Notes: generated by a model from the letters alone, not told the origin. A stretch of 24,237 bases of DNA from Spongospora subterranea (GCA_900404475.1 OUQQ01000228.1:6086-30322), one strand, 5' to 3'; positions 1 through 10,592 are shown, numbered from the stretch's first letter. Program-made: numbers and translations.

Positions 1-2008
1 AACTGACATTCTAGTCTAGGGTCGGAAGTGGAGGCGATCTGCTCAAAGTTCCCGTTCCATCTGCATAAAGCCCTTCTGTATGCAACGTTTAAGCAGAACT
101 TTCTTGAGTTAATTGACAGACAAGAGTATCAAAAAGTAACGGCCTTTCACGCTTATGAAAAATGAGCTGATGTTTGCTTCAAGGCATTCACATTTCTTAT
201 GAAGTATTTAAAGCCATATGAGTCCAGCGCTGATCCGGATGAGTTCTCTGATCTTTGCTACCTTTTAACGTGTCGCTCTGTTCAAGAGGCGACATCGTTC
301 AAAGACTGGCTAGGGGTCACCGCATCCAGGTTAACTTCCCAAACTCGAGAATACATCAGGTGGTCTCACTTTTCTCGACTAGGGAACGGTTAGCGAGCCA
401 GTTTGAGGCTATTATCCAGAATGACGTTGATGCCATCAGAGGCATGTTGAATAACTTGTCACATGTTCGTTGCACTTAACAGACATCAGGTTGCGAAGAC
501 GTGCCTTCCGGCCGTCTTATCGAGTTACTGCAGGTACAATGGCTACACATTGCTGCTCTGATAAAACTGTTAACTCTATTGTCAGCAAGCCGTCGCTTAT
601 CAAATTGAATTCTCGCGGTATCATCCGAAGCTGAAAACCCCTGTTAGCAGTCTTTTATTTGATCATTGCAATTTCATTCTGCCTAATGTAAGCTTGTTAC
701 GTTGTCAATTATAGTTGATTTAAATGTTGCTCCTGCTTTTTAGGTCGTTCATCGCACATATACCGGACATAGCAACAATGTCAAAGGTGCTGAATTTGTT
801 GGTCAAGAGTCGTTAGAAATTGTGTCAGGGTCTAGCGATAATACTGTCAAACTTTGGGACACTGAGCACGGTGCTTGTATTAAGTAATTCGTCTAAACAA
901 TATCTATTGCATAATGTGACCGTCTCGTAGGACTTGGACGGGTCATATATCTCGAATATGGGACGTTTCCAGTAATAATATGGGTAATATGGTTGCATCC
1001 TGTTCAGCCGATGCTACAGTCAAAGTCTGTTAATTGGCGACACCTTCACACATAAACTTGACGGGCTTTGTAGATCTGGGATACGAAGGTTTCAGACGAA
1101 ACCGCTCCTGATAGCAATGCGCCAAGCAGAGACTGCATTCGAACTTTGTTAGGTCATGAAGGTGATGTGTACTCTGTTAAATTCCATCCCTCTAATGTTA
1201 GACCTCAAGTTGCGTATTCTCGAAACAGTCAATAGCTTACCATGATTGAATCAGCAACATATCATCACTGGTGGATATGACCATACAGCTAAGCTTTTTG
1301 ATATTGAGACGGGGTCCAATGTTGTTACATTTCGCGACCACCAAGCATCAATCGCATCTGTTGTATTCAATCCGCATGGAAACCTTGTTGTATCTGGTTC
1401 CAAAGTTGACAGTCCATCGATTCCTCCCTAGCAGAATTTGTAACTTTTGTCGTTTAGGACAATACGATCAAGTTTTGGGATATTGTCAGCGGCGTTTGTA
1501 TCAAAACTTATAGTTTACTTCTGGGCGAAGTTACTTCAGTGCAACTAAATGCTGCAGGCACCCAGCTCTTGAGCTGTTCTAAAGATAACAGTAATCGTAT
1601 CTGGGATGTTCGAATCGGCAGGCCTTTTCAGAGACTTAAGGGTCACCAAAATACTAGCAAAAATTTCGTCCGAGCCGCTTTTGGTCCTAGCCAAGTTCGT
1701 TACTTGATGGTTTGTTTACTCAATTTTTACTCATGTATCTTCATTTATCAGGCCCTTGTAATTGGCGGATCAGATGATGGTAAAGTATACATATGGGATG
1801 TGGAGAGCGGTGAGTTAGTTCAACGGCTTTCCGGACATAAGGGAGCTGTTTTCAGTGCAAGATGGAGTCGGCAGCAATCATTGTTGTTAAGGTTGGTGGA
1901 GTTCATTATGCAAGAATGGCTTCGATGTAAAATACCGCCTATAGCTGTTCACAAGATAGTACTATCAAGACATGGATATTCGATTCAGATCAACCACACT
2001 TTCTTTGA
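1..2008 (+). CDS. CTLH/WD40 repeat protein, WDR47/TOPLESS-like (5' end missing)
   Basis: The N-terminus lies left of the window. The first readable exon (about 20-135) ends in a segment resembling the LisH-CTLH region of WDR47 and TOPLESS (KQNFLELI, then KAFTFLMKYLKPYE across the first intron). DEFSDLCYLLT...FKDW, SQFEAII, VPSGRLIELLQ and QAVAYQIEFSRYHP follow. From about 744 there are roughly seven WD40 repeats with repeated LWD/IWD/FWD ends, closing on SCSQDSTIKTW. Introns that restore frame: 136-183, 330-382, one ending at 482 or 489, 534-585, 688-743, 884-930, 1025-1073, 1197-1254, 1405-1457, 1695-1751 and 1892-1944. Stop is TGA 2006-2008. WD40 propellers are scaffolds and CTLH regions mediate self-association or partner binding; the specific partner here is unknown. 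It converges on the next gene with a 66-bp gap. The family assignment is by eye; the WD40 call is firm. Confidence 0.85.
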
Positions 2009-2074
2009 AAATTAAGATTGTCTTGAGCTCTACAAAACATTTAATATTCAAAGTATTATATTGTTGTCATTTCG

Positions 2075-2818
2075 TCAACGTTTAGTTTTCGCTTGTTCGA
2101 TCATCGCTTCTAGGGCGGCACTTTGGGCTCGTAATTCAGCCATCTTAGCCACCAGGTTCTGGATTTCGGCATCTCGCTCAGCGTTTTCTGCCGGAGCCGC
2201 GCTTGGTGGTTCCGTCGTTTGTGTTTCAGTCTCCTTTTGCGCCAGACCCTGCTGTAAATGTGCGAGTTGTTCACGAATGGCTTGCAGGCTCTCCTCAAGT
2301 GTGTTTTTAGCATCAGCAGACACAGCTTCGGGTGCTTGCTGCGGAACTGCCCCTGGTTGTGCATTCTGGAATACTTCACTTGTCGCTGTTTCGTGTGCAA
2401 CATCAGCTGCTGAAGGTTCAGACGTCGCCATATTTTTAAGTTCTTGTTCTCGGATTTTAGCCATTCGCGACTGATATCTCTCACGAACCTTTTGCGCGTA
2501 AGCTGCTTCGTCCGAAGATGATTTCTTCTTCATGGCGTCCTCCATGATTTTTTTGGCGTTTCTTCCTGCGACTACAGGTATGCGCTTGCCTAGCTCAAAT
2601 TCGTTGCGAGAGTCACCCGACAAAAGTAAAAACGCGATGCCGATCAGAAATAAAAAGAAAACAACTCCAATTGCAGCAAAAGACAATGGCGACGACCCTG
2701 TGATCGTTAGTGGAGAACCGCGATTTGGTTTCGAATGTATTTTAGACGACTCATCGCTTGGATGATAGTCTTGTTCATGCCGGCGACCCCTTTGATGAAT
2801 TTCGGTGCCTGAGAGCAT
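2075..2818 (-). CDS. Single-pass membrane protein with coiled-coil C-terminus, unknown function
   Basis: An uninterrupted 247-residue frame starts at ATG 2818. Residues 1-43 are polar and charged (HQRGRRHEQ). Residues about 44-67 are one strongly hydrophobic segment (FAAIGVVFFLFLIGIAFLLL). A Lys/Arg-rich helix follows (about 88-130, KKIMEDAMKKKSSSDE). Next comes an Ala/Pro/Glu/Thr-rich linker, then a heptad-like helix near the end (AEIQNLVAKMAELRAQSAAL). With no signal peptide and a charged N-terminus, a type II or tail-out single-span topology is likely. I do not recognise a family. Membrane tethering or complex assembly through the coiled coil is inference. The 3' end faces the WD40 gene. 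The intergenic stretch to the PPR stop is 197 bp. Confidence 0.7.
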   Translation of the reverse strand: MLSGTEIHQRGRRHEQDYHPSDESSKIHSKPNRGSPLTITGSSPLSFAAIGVVFFLFLIGIAFLLLSGDSRNEFELGKRIPVVAGRNAKKIMEDAMKKKSSSDEAAYAQKVRERYQSRMAKIREQELKNMATSEPSAADVAHETATSEVFQNAQPGAVPQQAPEAVSADAKNTLEESLQAIREQLAHLQQGLAQKETETQTTEPPSAAPAENAERDAEIQNLVAKMAELRAQSAALEAMIEQAKTKR

Positions 2819-3015
2819 GACGTGCTAACTTTGAGTTGTTTCGCCTTTGGAGTTTTGGCACGCGATGCTACCCCTCTCGGGAAAATGACTCACCTGATTG
2901 TATATCGACCTAACTTGTGGATGTGTTTACCAATCTATTATGGTAGAATTTATATCAACTGCTGTATTAGATAATGAATAAACAATAACAATAAGCGAAT
3001 ATTTGTTCACACCCA

Positions 3016-5472
3016 TCACAAACGAGGGAATCGAGAACCGGAATTTGCTTGTGATTTACGAGCGAGTTTCCTCTCAACGGAGTCGATGCGCGATAGAAAT
3101 TTCTCACATTCTTGAGAAGATGAGGCCGACTTTCTGGCAAATGCTCGAAGACGATCCAGGGCGCTGGCCCGGGCGTATGGAGTCGCTAGCCATTCAAATA
3201 CGGTGTCTAGCTTTGCAAAGTAATTCGAACTGAAGTGTGAATAGGATGCCTCGCATTCGTCGAGCCGACCACGAAATGCAAACGAGGACACCAAATACCG
3301 GAAAGCAAACAGTTCCATTTTGATGTTGTGGACTTGGAATTCGCCAATTAGCTTCCCGCATTCGTCAAATAGTGCATTCCGTGCGAGAACTGAAAGTAAG
3401 GCATTATAAGCAGAAGAACGCGCTTTGTGCGGGGGATTTCTTTGCATGAGCAGGGAGAATATTTTCTCAGACATATCCACCATGCCAACATTACCGAAAG
3501 CAATTATCAAGGCGTTGACAGCCCAGATACGAGGAAACCCGCCTGATTCTTCAAGCAACGAGCAAACCCGTTCGCATCGCTCCAGTTCGCCTAGTTGAGC
3601 GAGCGCCGTTATCAGATTACTGCAGGTGACGGTGAAATCGGCAAGTCGATCACGAGGTAGACCTTCAATAAGATGTTCAGCGTCGTCTAACAGACCACGG
3701 GTCACGAATGAATTGATGACTTCGTATAATAAGGAGTACGAAGGTGGATGATTATGAGAACACATTTCACGAATAAGTCCAATGGCTCCAAGAGGATCTC
3801 CTGTCTTGATAATAGCGGCTATCATGCTATCGTATTCCAGGGCAGTCGGCACTCTTGAACCGTTCTCTTTCAGCATTTGGAATAAATAGGTGCAAGCCTC
3901 CAGTTCCCCGCGAGCGGAAAGTGAGACCAATAGATACTGAGCACATTCGTTATTAAGCGTGTATCCAAGCTGGCGCGATTCAGCGAATAATTCGTCAATG
4001 CGATTGGTGGAGTTTGCATAAATAGCAGCATTAAGATGAGCATTGATAGAAGACTCTGTTGGAGTCATCCCAAGATCTTTCATTATTGCTGAGACTTCGT
4101 CGCAACTTTCCAGATCAGATCGGTTAGCTCCGGCGAATATTATACTGGTCATGGCTTCTCGGTAAACTGGAATCCCTTTCTTTACCATATACCGGACTAG
4201 CTCTTGGCAGGCCGATGGATTAGTCAGAATACATTTTCCAATGATAGCGTGTCCGAGAGATTGTGGACTTAATCCAGCCTTGCTCATTGTGTCTAACACT
4301 AGTTTTAGCAATTCTAAGTCGCCTTTCTCATAAAACCAATTGCAAAATGATTCTTGTACGGCAAGCTTGGCTGGGAAATTAGATTGCGCGACAGCATCGA
4401 AGAACATGGCCAGCACATCTGGACGTTGAGAATACTCGGCGATCAATTGCGGTAGGAACGGCAATATAGGACGTAGCGTTAGTCTGACAAAACCGGTTAT
4501 GGCACGATCCAGAACTTTCCGAAGTAATTTCCTGCTCTCAGGTAAATCCAGACCGGGGAACCGGCCATCGAACAGCGCCGTCACGTATTGGTCAAATACA
4601 TCTGGGGATGGGCGGGTGTCTTTAGCGTCCATGATATCCCAAACCGATTCCACAACATCAAGGTGGGCTCTGGCTATAGAATATCGCATGATTGCTGAAT
4701 AAACACCTAATGAATAAGAGGCATCCTTGGCATGAAGGAGTGAATCGCGAATTGTGTCTCCTTTTTCATAGTCTTTCACCTTCCAATACAGGGCAAGAAC
4801 TTTAGCGAGGGCGCTGGGTGTGGGAGAAATACCTTCATTAACCATACTGTCCAGGGTGGAGTTGACCAGATCAGCATCACCGATCCCAGCTAGAACCTCG
4901 AGCATAATAGAGTGTGTAAATCGATCTGGCTGAATCCCTCTGCGGGCCATCTCCTCTAATATTCCATACATCGTTGGAAGGTTAACATCCAATGTGCTCA
5001 GTGCCCTCAGCCAAAGATTAAAAAAATCCACATCGGGCGCGACGCCGTCACAATCCATTCGCTTGAGCAGGGAACCGCACTGTCTTGGTGAATGGCGCCT
5101 GAATGAATCCATGAGCACGTTATAATGCCATGATCTTGGTTCAAACAGGTCCTTATATCCGCTGAATGCGATCTCAGCTCCTGTCACTGTTTTATGTGCT
5201 TCACGCTGCAACAACATCTGGAACTGGTCATGGAATCGCTCCATGCTGTTTTGGATTTTATCAGCTCTTTCACGACATTTCAAACTATGAGGATTCAAAC
5301 GGGCAGTATATTTCGCAGACGCCATATCCTTTTGACATTCGTGAAATGAAGACGTTAAAATGCCAATTTCTCGATGTAAATCTTGGCGTGCGTCTAGGGT
5401 AAAAGGCGCTGATGAGCTGGCCGCCCTGATAAATCTAGCAGGGGGGATGCTTAGCCTAACAACTGCCCTCAT
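3016..5472 (-). CDS. Pentatricopeptide repeat (PPR) protein, probably mitochondrial
   Basis: A single open frame of 818 residues starts at ATG 5472. The N-terminus (MRAVVRLSIPPARFIRAASS) is Arg/Ser/Ala-rich without acidic residues, as in a mitochondrial presequence. From about residue 110 to 790 it is a run of degenerate 35-residue helical pairs. Examples are SWHYNVLMDSFRRHS, FFNLWLRALSTLDVNLPTMY, LEEMARRGIQPDRFTHSIML and YDSMIAAIIKTGDPLGAIGL. The recurrent G(I/V)xPxxxxxxxxI turn is the PPR signature. PPR tracts bind organellar RNA base by base and act in processing, stability or translation. No PPR-associated C-terminal catalytic domain (SMR, DYW, E) is visible, so it resembles a P-class protein. 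The target RNA cannot be read from the sequence. No introns are needed. Confidence 0.88.
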   Translation of the reverse strand: MRAVVRLSIPPARFIRAASSSAPFTLDARQDLHREIGILTSSFHECQKDMASAKYTARLNPHSLKCRERADKIQNSMERFHDQFQMLLQREAHKTVTGAEIAFSGYKDLFEPRSWHYNVLMDSFRRHSPRQCGSLLKRMDCDGVAPDVDFFNLWLRALSTLDVNLPTMYGILEEMARRGIQPDRFTHSIMLEVLAGIGDADLVNSTLDSMVNEGISPTPSALAKVLALYWKVKDYEKGDTIRDSLLHAKDASYSLGVYSAIMRYSIARAHLDVVESVWDIMDAKDTRPSPDVFDQYVTALFDGRFPGLDLPESRKLLRKVLDRAITGFVRLTLRPILPFLPQLIAEYSQRPDVLAMFFDAVAQSNFPAKLAVQESFCNWFYEKGDLELLKLVLDTMSKAGLSPQSLGHAIIGKCILTNPSACQELVRYMVKKGIPVYREAMTSIIFAGANRSDLESCDEVSAIMKDLGMTPTESSINAHLNAAIYANSTNRIDELFAESRQLGYTLNNECAQYLLVSLSARGELEACTYLFQMLKENGSRVPTALEYDSMIAAIIKTGDPLGAIGLIREMCSHNHPPSYSLLYEVINSFVTRGLLDDAEHLIEGLPRDRLADFTVTCSNLITALAQLGELERCERVCSLLEESGGFPRIWAVNALIIAFGNVGMVDMSEKIFSLLMQRNPPHKARSSAYNALLSVLARNALFDECGKLIGEFQVHNIKMELFAFRYLVSSFAFRGRLDECEASYSHFSSNYFAKLDTVFEWLATPYARASALDRLRAFARKSASSSQECEKFLSRIDSVERKLARKSQANSGSRFPRL

Positions 5473-6070
5473 TTGGAGAAAGATCCCAGGAAATCAAGTG
5501 AAAAGCGTTGAATGGCCTGGAGCATGCAAAGAAGAGGTTCCCTCCGCGCGAGATGATAATTAGAAAGGACCCTGGGGTTGCAGGAATTCCGGAGACTACA
5601 CACACTCGGACAGTGGTTGACGAGGGTTCCGTCGCGCTCCGTCCAAGGATTTCACTAGGATTTCAGGGAAGGGGGAACCCGCAATTCCAGACACCCGACA
5701 CGGCTATCATTATATGTACACTCGGAGTCAACATTTTACTGCAGTACTGTACCGCGTATCCAAATCTGACAGCCGTTTAGCGAACGAGGGAACTCGGCGT
5801 TGCATCTTTGTGTGTACTTGCTTTGTTGTGCAACTTAACTTAAAATTTGAGACCAGTTACTGTGAAGACGGCGTCGATCTTCTGACGATAGCAATTTTAT
5901 ACTTTCGTGTGAAAATTAAAATACTTGGGATCGCGATGTGATCTACGGCGAACGTTTTGTTGCAGTAGCGATCCAGGTCGACCATAGTAACACGATACTA
6001 TATATGCAGTGTGGAATGTCACAAAATGGAGCAAGTATCCAAGCGGTATTATTTGTCAAGATTTGTATTC
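5473..6070. other. Intergenic region between PPR gene and Vps33 3' end
   Basis: About 600 bp without a supportable gene. Both flanking genes are on the minus strand, so this holds the promoter and 5' UTR of the PPR gene and the 3' UTR of Vps33. Short open frames occur on both strands but show no family motifs or splice-compatible extensions. I see no repeats or RNA structure here. Confidence 0.5.
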
Positions 6071-8247
6071 TTATACCGGTGATAGCATTCGCATTGATTC
6101 AAGCAGCGTCGACCCAGTCGTCAGGCATCCCGAGATTACGACTTGAGATTCAGGTCTGTTTTGGTTTAGAAACCGGAGCGCTGCCACTTCTGATCTTGTG
6201 ATTCCTCCGATAAACACAACCAGCGTTGCCCCTGGACTACTATCGAGTTTCAGCTTCTTGTTGAATGAGACCTGGTCTGGACTGAATAGGGTATTCACAG
6301 AATTCCAGGAGTTTTCGGTAATCCTCTTTTCAATAAACCGAACAGATATAGGCGCATATCCCGAATACCCATGTACAAAATGGTAATCGCTGGGATTGTC
6401 AAATCCATTTCCTTTGTCAGATATCAGATTCAGATCGCGCCGTAAACTCTTCCAAGAAGCCCTTTGCGAGCTGGATATAGAATGACACAGGAACCCGCAC
6501 TTTGCAAGCCTAGTTAAAACTGGAAGCATTAGCGCTGCACCATAACCGTTGATAAGTTGATTGCAACACGTATCGTAATCTTCGGTCTTCAATCCTCCAG
6601 ATATTTGTGACCATAAACATACTAATCTAGTCACTTGCTGCCACGGTTCTCCCTGTGCTATGGAATACCTGATAACGGAAGTCATGATATGAAGAGTTGT
6701 TGAGTAGAAATGCATACTCTATCGTGTCGAGGACGTCGCTGATTTTTGTCATGTTGATCAGCGAATCTTCGCTTCTCAAAATTCTTAGAAACGAGGGAGA
6801 GTTTGTCACTGACGTAAGGTGGACTAGCAAATTAGTATGCGCCGTCACCGAATCCTAAAAAAAGGTTCGCTACCTACAATCAATGGCAAACAGTCGTTTA
6901 CAAGTTCATTGAGATATCCTGGCAAGCATTTGACGAAGCCCTTTAGCTCACATACGGTTTTGGCTTGGTTTCTCTGTCCCAGCTTCTTAGATACTTCACC
7001 AACAAGCTTCGGCATTGTGGAAAGCACATATGGGAAACTAAGTAGAATAAGAAACCAAAATGTCGTTTAAAGCTCTTTCTTCAGGTATTACCTCTTATCG
7101 CGAATTTGAGCATAGTGAGGGTCGCTACTGAAGAGAGGATACTTCACCATTTCATTTTTATCGGTGTTTGCTTCTGGGACGTTGCCGGAAATCCTCTCAT
7201 CTGCATCTTTTTGCTTGGTACCAGTAAATATATTTCTTTTCAGGTTACAGTAACCGTTGTCGATGCCAATACATTCGTCAATAATTCCTAACATCATTTG
7301 AATTGCTGTGTAAACACTCCTCAAATATGCGATGACCTTCATAGGTAAATCCTAGCATCATCGGAGTAATTAGGTCGACGGTCCTGTCAATACAGATCAC
7401 TCGAGTAATCTTATCCGCCTCCGAGAATACCCTGGCCTTATCCGTTACATTTCCCTGTCCTTGCAATCTACACAGTGATTCGCATACTGCAGAGGAAAGC
7501 TTCCCTTTTCCCGATATCTCGTCAAACTTTCCATATACGTTTTGGATTTCCAATAGGTTTCGAACAACATTATCAATAACGCTGGGATCGTTGTCGAGGA
7601 ATCCTCGCTTAAATGCAGTTGAGTCTTCAAACGATATCAAATCGTCGTCCAGGTATGTTATTGCGAGCGGAGGCAGAGAAGTTATTTGTAGGCGACCATA
7701 GAGTCCAAGAGTTTCCAAGCTGCGGGCACACATAGCAGTAGGTCTTGGAACGAACGCGACGAACACCTTTGGTCTATTCAGCAGCTGACAATCAATTTTT
7801 CATTTTTTCGCATACCGGGGCCCTCGTATCTGATGCTGAATTTGATTTGACCGATTCCAGTTTTAGTGATTGAAAAGCCAAACGCCCACTGACAGAGATG
7901 AAAAATTATTTCGTTGAGTGCGATAGTTTTTGAAAATTTCACTAACATCATCTCTTCGTTAGGCCGAATTATATATAGAACATGCTCACAGCTCGTTTCA
8001 AGGGGAGTCACCTTTTTGAGGGCTTAATGTACTAGAAGCTAATATTTCGTTATCTTACACCGGACAGCTCGTGGACTTCTTTGACGTGCATAGTTTGCAG
8101 GGTGTTCATATCCACGATGCGGTTTATAGAAGAAGTAAAGCATGGATCGATAATCAAGCAAATCTTCCCATTTTCGACGGGAGCGGCCCAGGAGATTATA
8201 CGTTTGACTTCTGTAGCTATGTAAGTTGACAGAAAAGAGAACGACAT
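6071..8247 (-). CDS. VPS33: Vps33, Sec1/Munc18-family subunit of HOPS/CORVET tethering complexes
   Basis: Sec1/Munc18 protein that binds SNARE bundles and sits in the HOPS/CORVET complexes driving endosome-lysosome/vacuole fusion. Eight exons: 8247-8061, 8022-7947, 7888-7852, 7784-7337, 7287-7092, 7037-6902, 6854-6718 and 6668-6071. Together they encode 604 residues, close to metazoan VPS33A/B. Landmarks in order: NGKICLIIDP; HVLYIIRPNEEMM; VFVAFVPRPTAMC (family FVPRR motif); YGKFDEISGKGKLS; ICIDRTVDLITPM (family LDRxVDLxTP); TYEG|IIDE across a 49-nt intron; HYAQIRDK; NAKTV-like QAKTVCELKGF; GYSGYAPISVRF; and near the end FIGGITRSEVAALRFL, matching the diagnostic GGxTxxEIAALRFL. The C-terminus is intact. 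Least certain are the first introns: 8023-8060 (only 38 nt) and 7785-7851 (67 nt; a 31-nt alternative exists). The exact start is also inferred. Function is by homology. Confidence 0.93.
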
Positions 8248-8733
8248 TCCGGTTTCGGGAAATAGAGAATTTTGAACCGAACGCAGACAGAGGATAATAT
8301 TTCAATAGAGTCCACTCCACTAATCAATCAATTATTGTGAGGACACAGGTGGTCACACCCGCAGGGTTTGAATACGCAGTTGCGATACCCCTCTGTTTAT
8401 AGAACAGCTGCGACACTCCTTTAACAGTAACAACGGAGTCCGCTTATTAACAGTAACGTTCACCAATACATTACAACTCAGGTGATTGATGATACCGGCC
8501 AGTCGTGTCTGTCACTGAGTTTTAGACACGGATGCCGTCATTCACCACAGTTTCTAGAGTTGGCTTTATTAAACAAACAAATTTCCATATACTCCACATT
8601 GCACAGTATAATCCAACAGAAACCCGTTTGCAACCGTGTCATTCCCAGTGAATCAATGGGATATTGAAATCATGTGAAACGCTTGGTTTTGTAGCGCGGT
8701 AAAAAAACTCAATATTTATTTCGGCCAGATTGC
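8248..8733. other. Intergenic region upstream of Vps33
   Basis: About 490 bp holding the Vps33 5' UTR and promoter. An 11-bp direct repeat (TTAACAGTAAC) occurs at 8421-8431 and 8447-8457, spaced 26 bp; it may be a paired factor site but could be chance. No gene is supportable. Confidence 0.4.
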
Positions 8734-9041
8734 ATGACAAAATCCAAACAAATTGAACAGATTGCAAATGCGAAAGAAATCGGCAGACTTTCAGAGATGC
8801 CTGAGCAGTATGCATTTACCAAGTAGACTACCTAGCTACCGGTTCGTCGTTTTTTGTGACTGTATTTTCATTTCAAGATATCGTCATCTTCAGTTCTTCA
8901 ACCACTGTAGGCAACATAGATGAAGACAATTTGCAAGATTATTTAGCAGACATCACAATCAGAGAACAAGAATCTCGCTGTGATTTCGATTCCAATGCAT
9001 CGCTGACACGTCAATTTTTGAAATCTGAACCCCAAATATGA
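8734..9041 (+). CDS. Possible small two-exon gene, unknown
   Basis: An ATG at 8734 opens 29 codons of charged sequence (MTKSKQIEQIANAKEIGRLS...). These run into a GT at 8823. Joining 8822 to 8894, with acceptor CATCTTCAG, restores an open frame to TGA 9039-9041 and gives a 78-residue acidic protein (NIDEDNLQDYLADITIREQE). The 71-nt intron is longer than most here. Using the nearer acceptor at 8877 creates an early stop. No family is recognised, and chance is a real possibility. Confidence 0.22.
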
Positions 9042-9483
9042 AAAGCGTAGAACCCGCTATTTCGAATCATATTGGAGAGCTGTAGTCATTCAGACACCTC
9101 AAGCCCGATGGCCACCCAAGGGTGTGTTTGTCAACACTCTACCGTTGGGAATAAGATCAGGGTCAAAATGGACGGAATTATCTAGCGAATCGACGCAATC
9201 AAACCTCAAACGCTAGATTACAGCTGATCATACAACCGCACGGTTGTGACAAGATCGTAAGGCTGAAAAGCAGACACGAGATGGTATAATGCTGATCTGT
9301 ACTACTGGGGCTCCTTTGTCTCATTATACATGAAATAACAGGGAAGATTAGATATTGTTTGTATGACACAATACATCTCAGCCAGCGATCTTATCAGCGA
9401 ACTTTTGTTTTTGTAGTTTACTGCGCGCAGTTCACGAAAGTGCAGTCGGACACTGTGTTGATAGCGGGATCGGGATAGCAATC
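9042..9483. other. Intergenic region upstream of Mog1, with two short inverted repeats
   Basis: About 440 bp ending at the Mog1 start codon. An 8-bp inverted repeat (ATCTAGCG ... CGCTAGAT) has arms at 9180-9187 and 9211-9218. A 7-bp one (ACAACCG CA CGGTTGT) is at 9232-9247. These could be hairpins or dyad binding sites. No gene is visible. Confidence 0.4.
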
Positions 9484-10086
9484 ATGGCTGGGCAGAAAAT
9501 GAGGCGCCGTGATCTCTTTGGAGGTTCGCTCAACGTCTCAATACCAGAACGTTGCAGCGATATCAGTGAACTGAGGCAAGTTCCTGACCATCAGGAGGTG
9601 TTTGCGGATCCGGACACTGATCAAAGCGTTATCGTAGAAATCGTTGAACGAATGGATATTGCTGATACAGATTCTGCAAGGTTTATATCGGTTCCATACA
9701 TTGATGAAAATCTCAGTAATTCTGGGTTTAGGCAACATTTTGCTGAGCTATCCGAATCGAACAATGCAATTCATTCATCTGTTATGGAGACCGGTACCAA
9801 GTTAACTTCGCAAGGATATACTGTCTACTATGCAGTTGGTACCCAAACTGTTGCCAAGTTCAAAGATGATATTTCCGATGCCAATCTAGTCGAGGTCAGA
9901 ATCTTCATCATCCGTATTCCTTTGCACGATGCAGATATCATAATCTCTGTAAATTCTCCAATCAAGATAGCCCCTAGAAGCTCTAGTCAACACTGTTCGC
10001 CGACAGATCCGGCAGCCAACTCCATATTGGCTGATGCGATCATATCCTCTTTCTCCATCGAAAATCTAAGTTTGCTGTTTGGCTAA
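9484..10086 (+). CDS. MOG1: Mog1 / RANGRF-like Ran-binding protein
   Basis: A single-exon 200-residue protein. The N-terminal third carries the family signature: RDLFGGSLNVSIPERCSDIS, then ELRQVPDHQEVF, then DPDTDQSVIVEIVER. These match the LFGG-A-P...DVS-R-VPDNQEVF...D-SLIIELLE pattern of Mog1. The rest shows the expected alternating strands and a short hydrophobic C-terminus (IENLSLLF). Mog1 binds the GTPase Ran, releases its nucleotide, and supports nuclear import. The usual length is about 186-220 residues, so this copy is complete. No intron is needed. The downstream neighbour prolidase is unrelated in function. Confidence 0.92.
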   Translation: MAGQKMRRRDLFGGSLNVSIPERCSDISELRQVPDHQEVFADPDTDQSVIVEIVERMDIADTDSARFISVPYIDENLSNSGFRQHFAELSESNNAIHSSVMETGTKLTSQGYTVYYAVGTQTVAKFKDDISDANLVEVRIFIIRIPLHDADIIISVNSPIKIAPRSSSQHCSPTDPAANSILADAIISSFSIENLSLLFG

Positions 10087-10592
10087 TATATATAATAATG
10101 ATGCAATTTGTCGCTTTGGACGATAAATCTGTCTTATCTACTTCAACGCTTGCCTGCATTTTTTCAAAACAATGGGTTGCTTATTGTTCGTTGCTTCCCG
10201 ATGGCGATCATTGGCCCTTGGACTTATTCTTTTTTCCAATTATCACTTCGATAGTAGATTCTCCGTCAGATATGAGTTGCCCTGTTTGTCCGATCAGATT
10301 TGAATTATTGTAAAGAGGCGCTGTAATTTACCGTAGCCCGAACAGGATAATCGTCAGGCGCTGTAATTTACCGTAGGCCGAACAGGATAATCGTCACTCT
10401 CTTGATTACTTTCAATATTAGACAGGTGTCTCCACTAGGCACTGTCTCTCACAATCATTCCTTTGTGAATTTGTGCTTGATATTCAGTCGACTGCGAAGG
10501 CCCTTTACCATTCCACATTAAGTTTTACAACGCCATTGTCCTTCCTCTGGACGCTGGACGGTGCTAACCACTCTGTGTGTCCTTGATTGACA
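10087..10592. other. Mog1-prolidase intergenic region
   Basis: About 500 bp with the Mog1 3' UTR and prolidase promoter/5' UTR. Apart from the 40-bp tandem duplication listed separately, no gene or RNA feature is evident. Confidence 0.5.
10316..10395. repeat. 40-bp unit, two tandem copies
   Basis: Copies at 10316-10355 and 10356-10395 are identical except for one base (GTAGCCCG versus GTAGGCCG). They lie about 200 bp upstream of the prolidase start codon. The near identity implies a recent duplication in the putative promoter/5' UTR. Confidence 0.95.

Noticed and set aside
1..2008. Broken WD40 frames as a pseudogene
   Set aside because: Every break is repaired by a short GT-AG intron (one possibly GC-AG) with phase kept and WD40 motifs rejoined, so the gene looks functional.
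3003..3233. Plus-strand ORFs antisense to the PPR gene
   Set aside because: They are shadows of a long coding frame and show no protein-family features.
6071..8247. Vps33 fragments as frameshifted or decayed
   Set aside because: Eight exons join to 604 residues, the usual family length, with all signature motifs intact.
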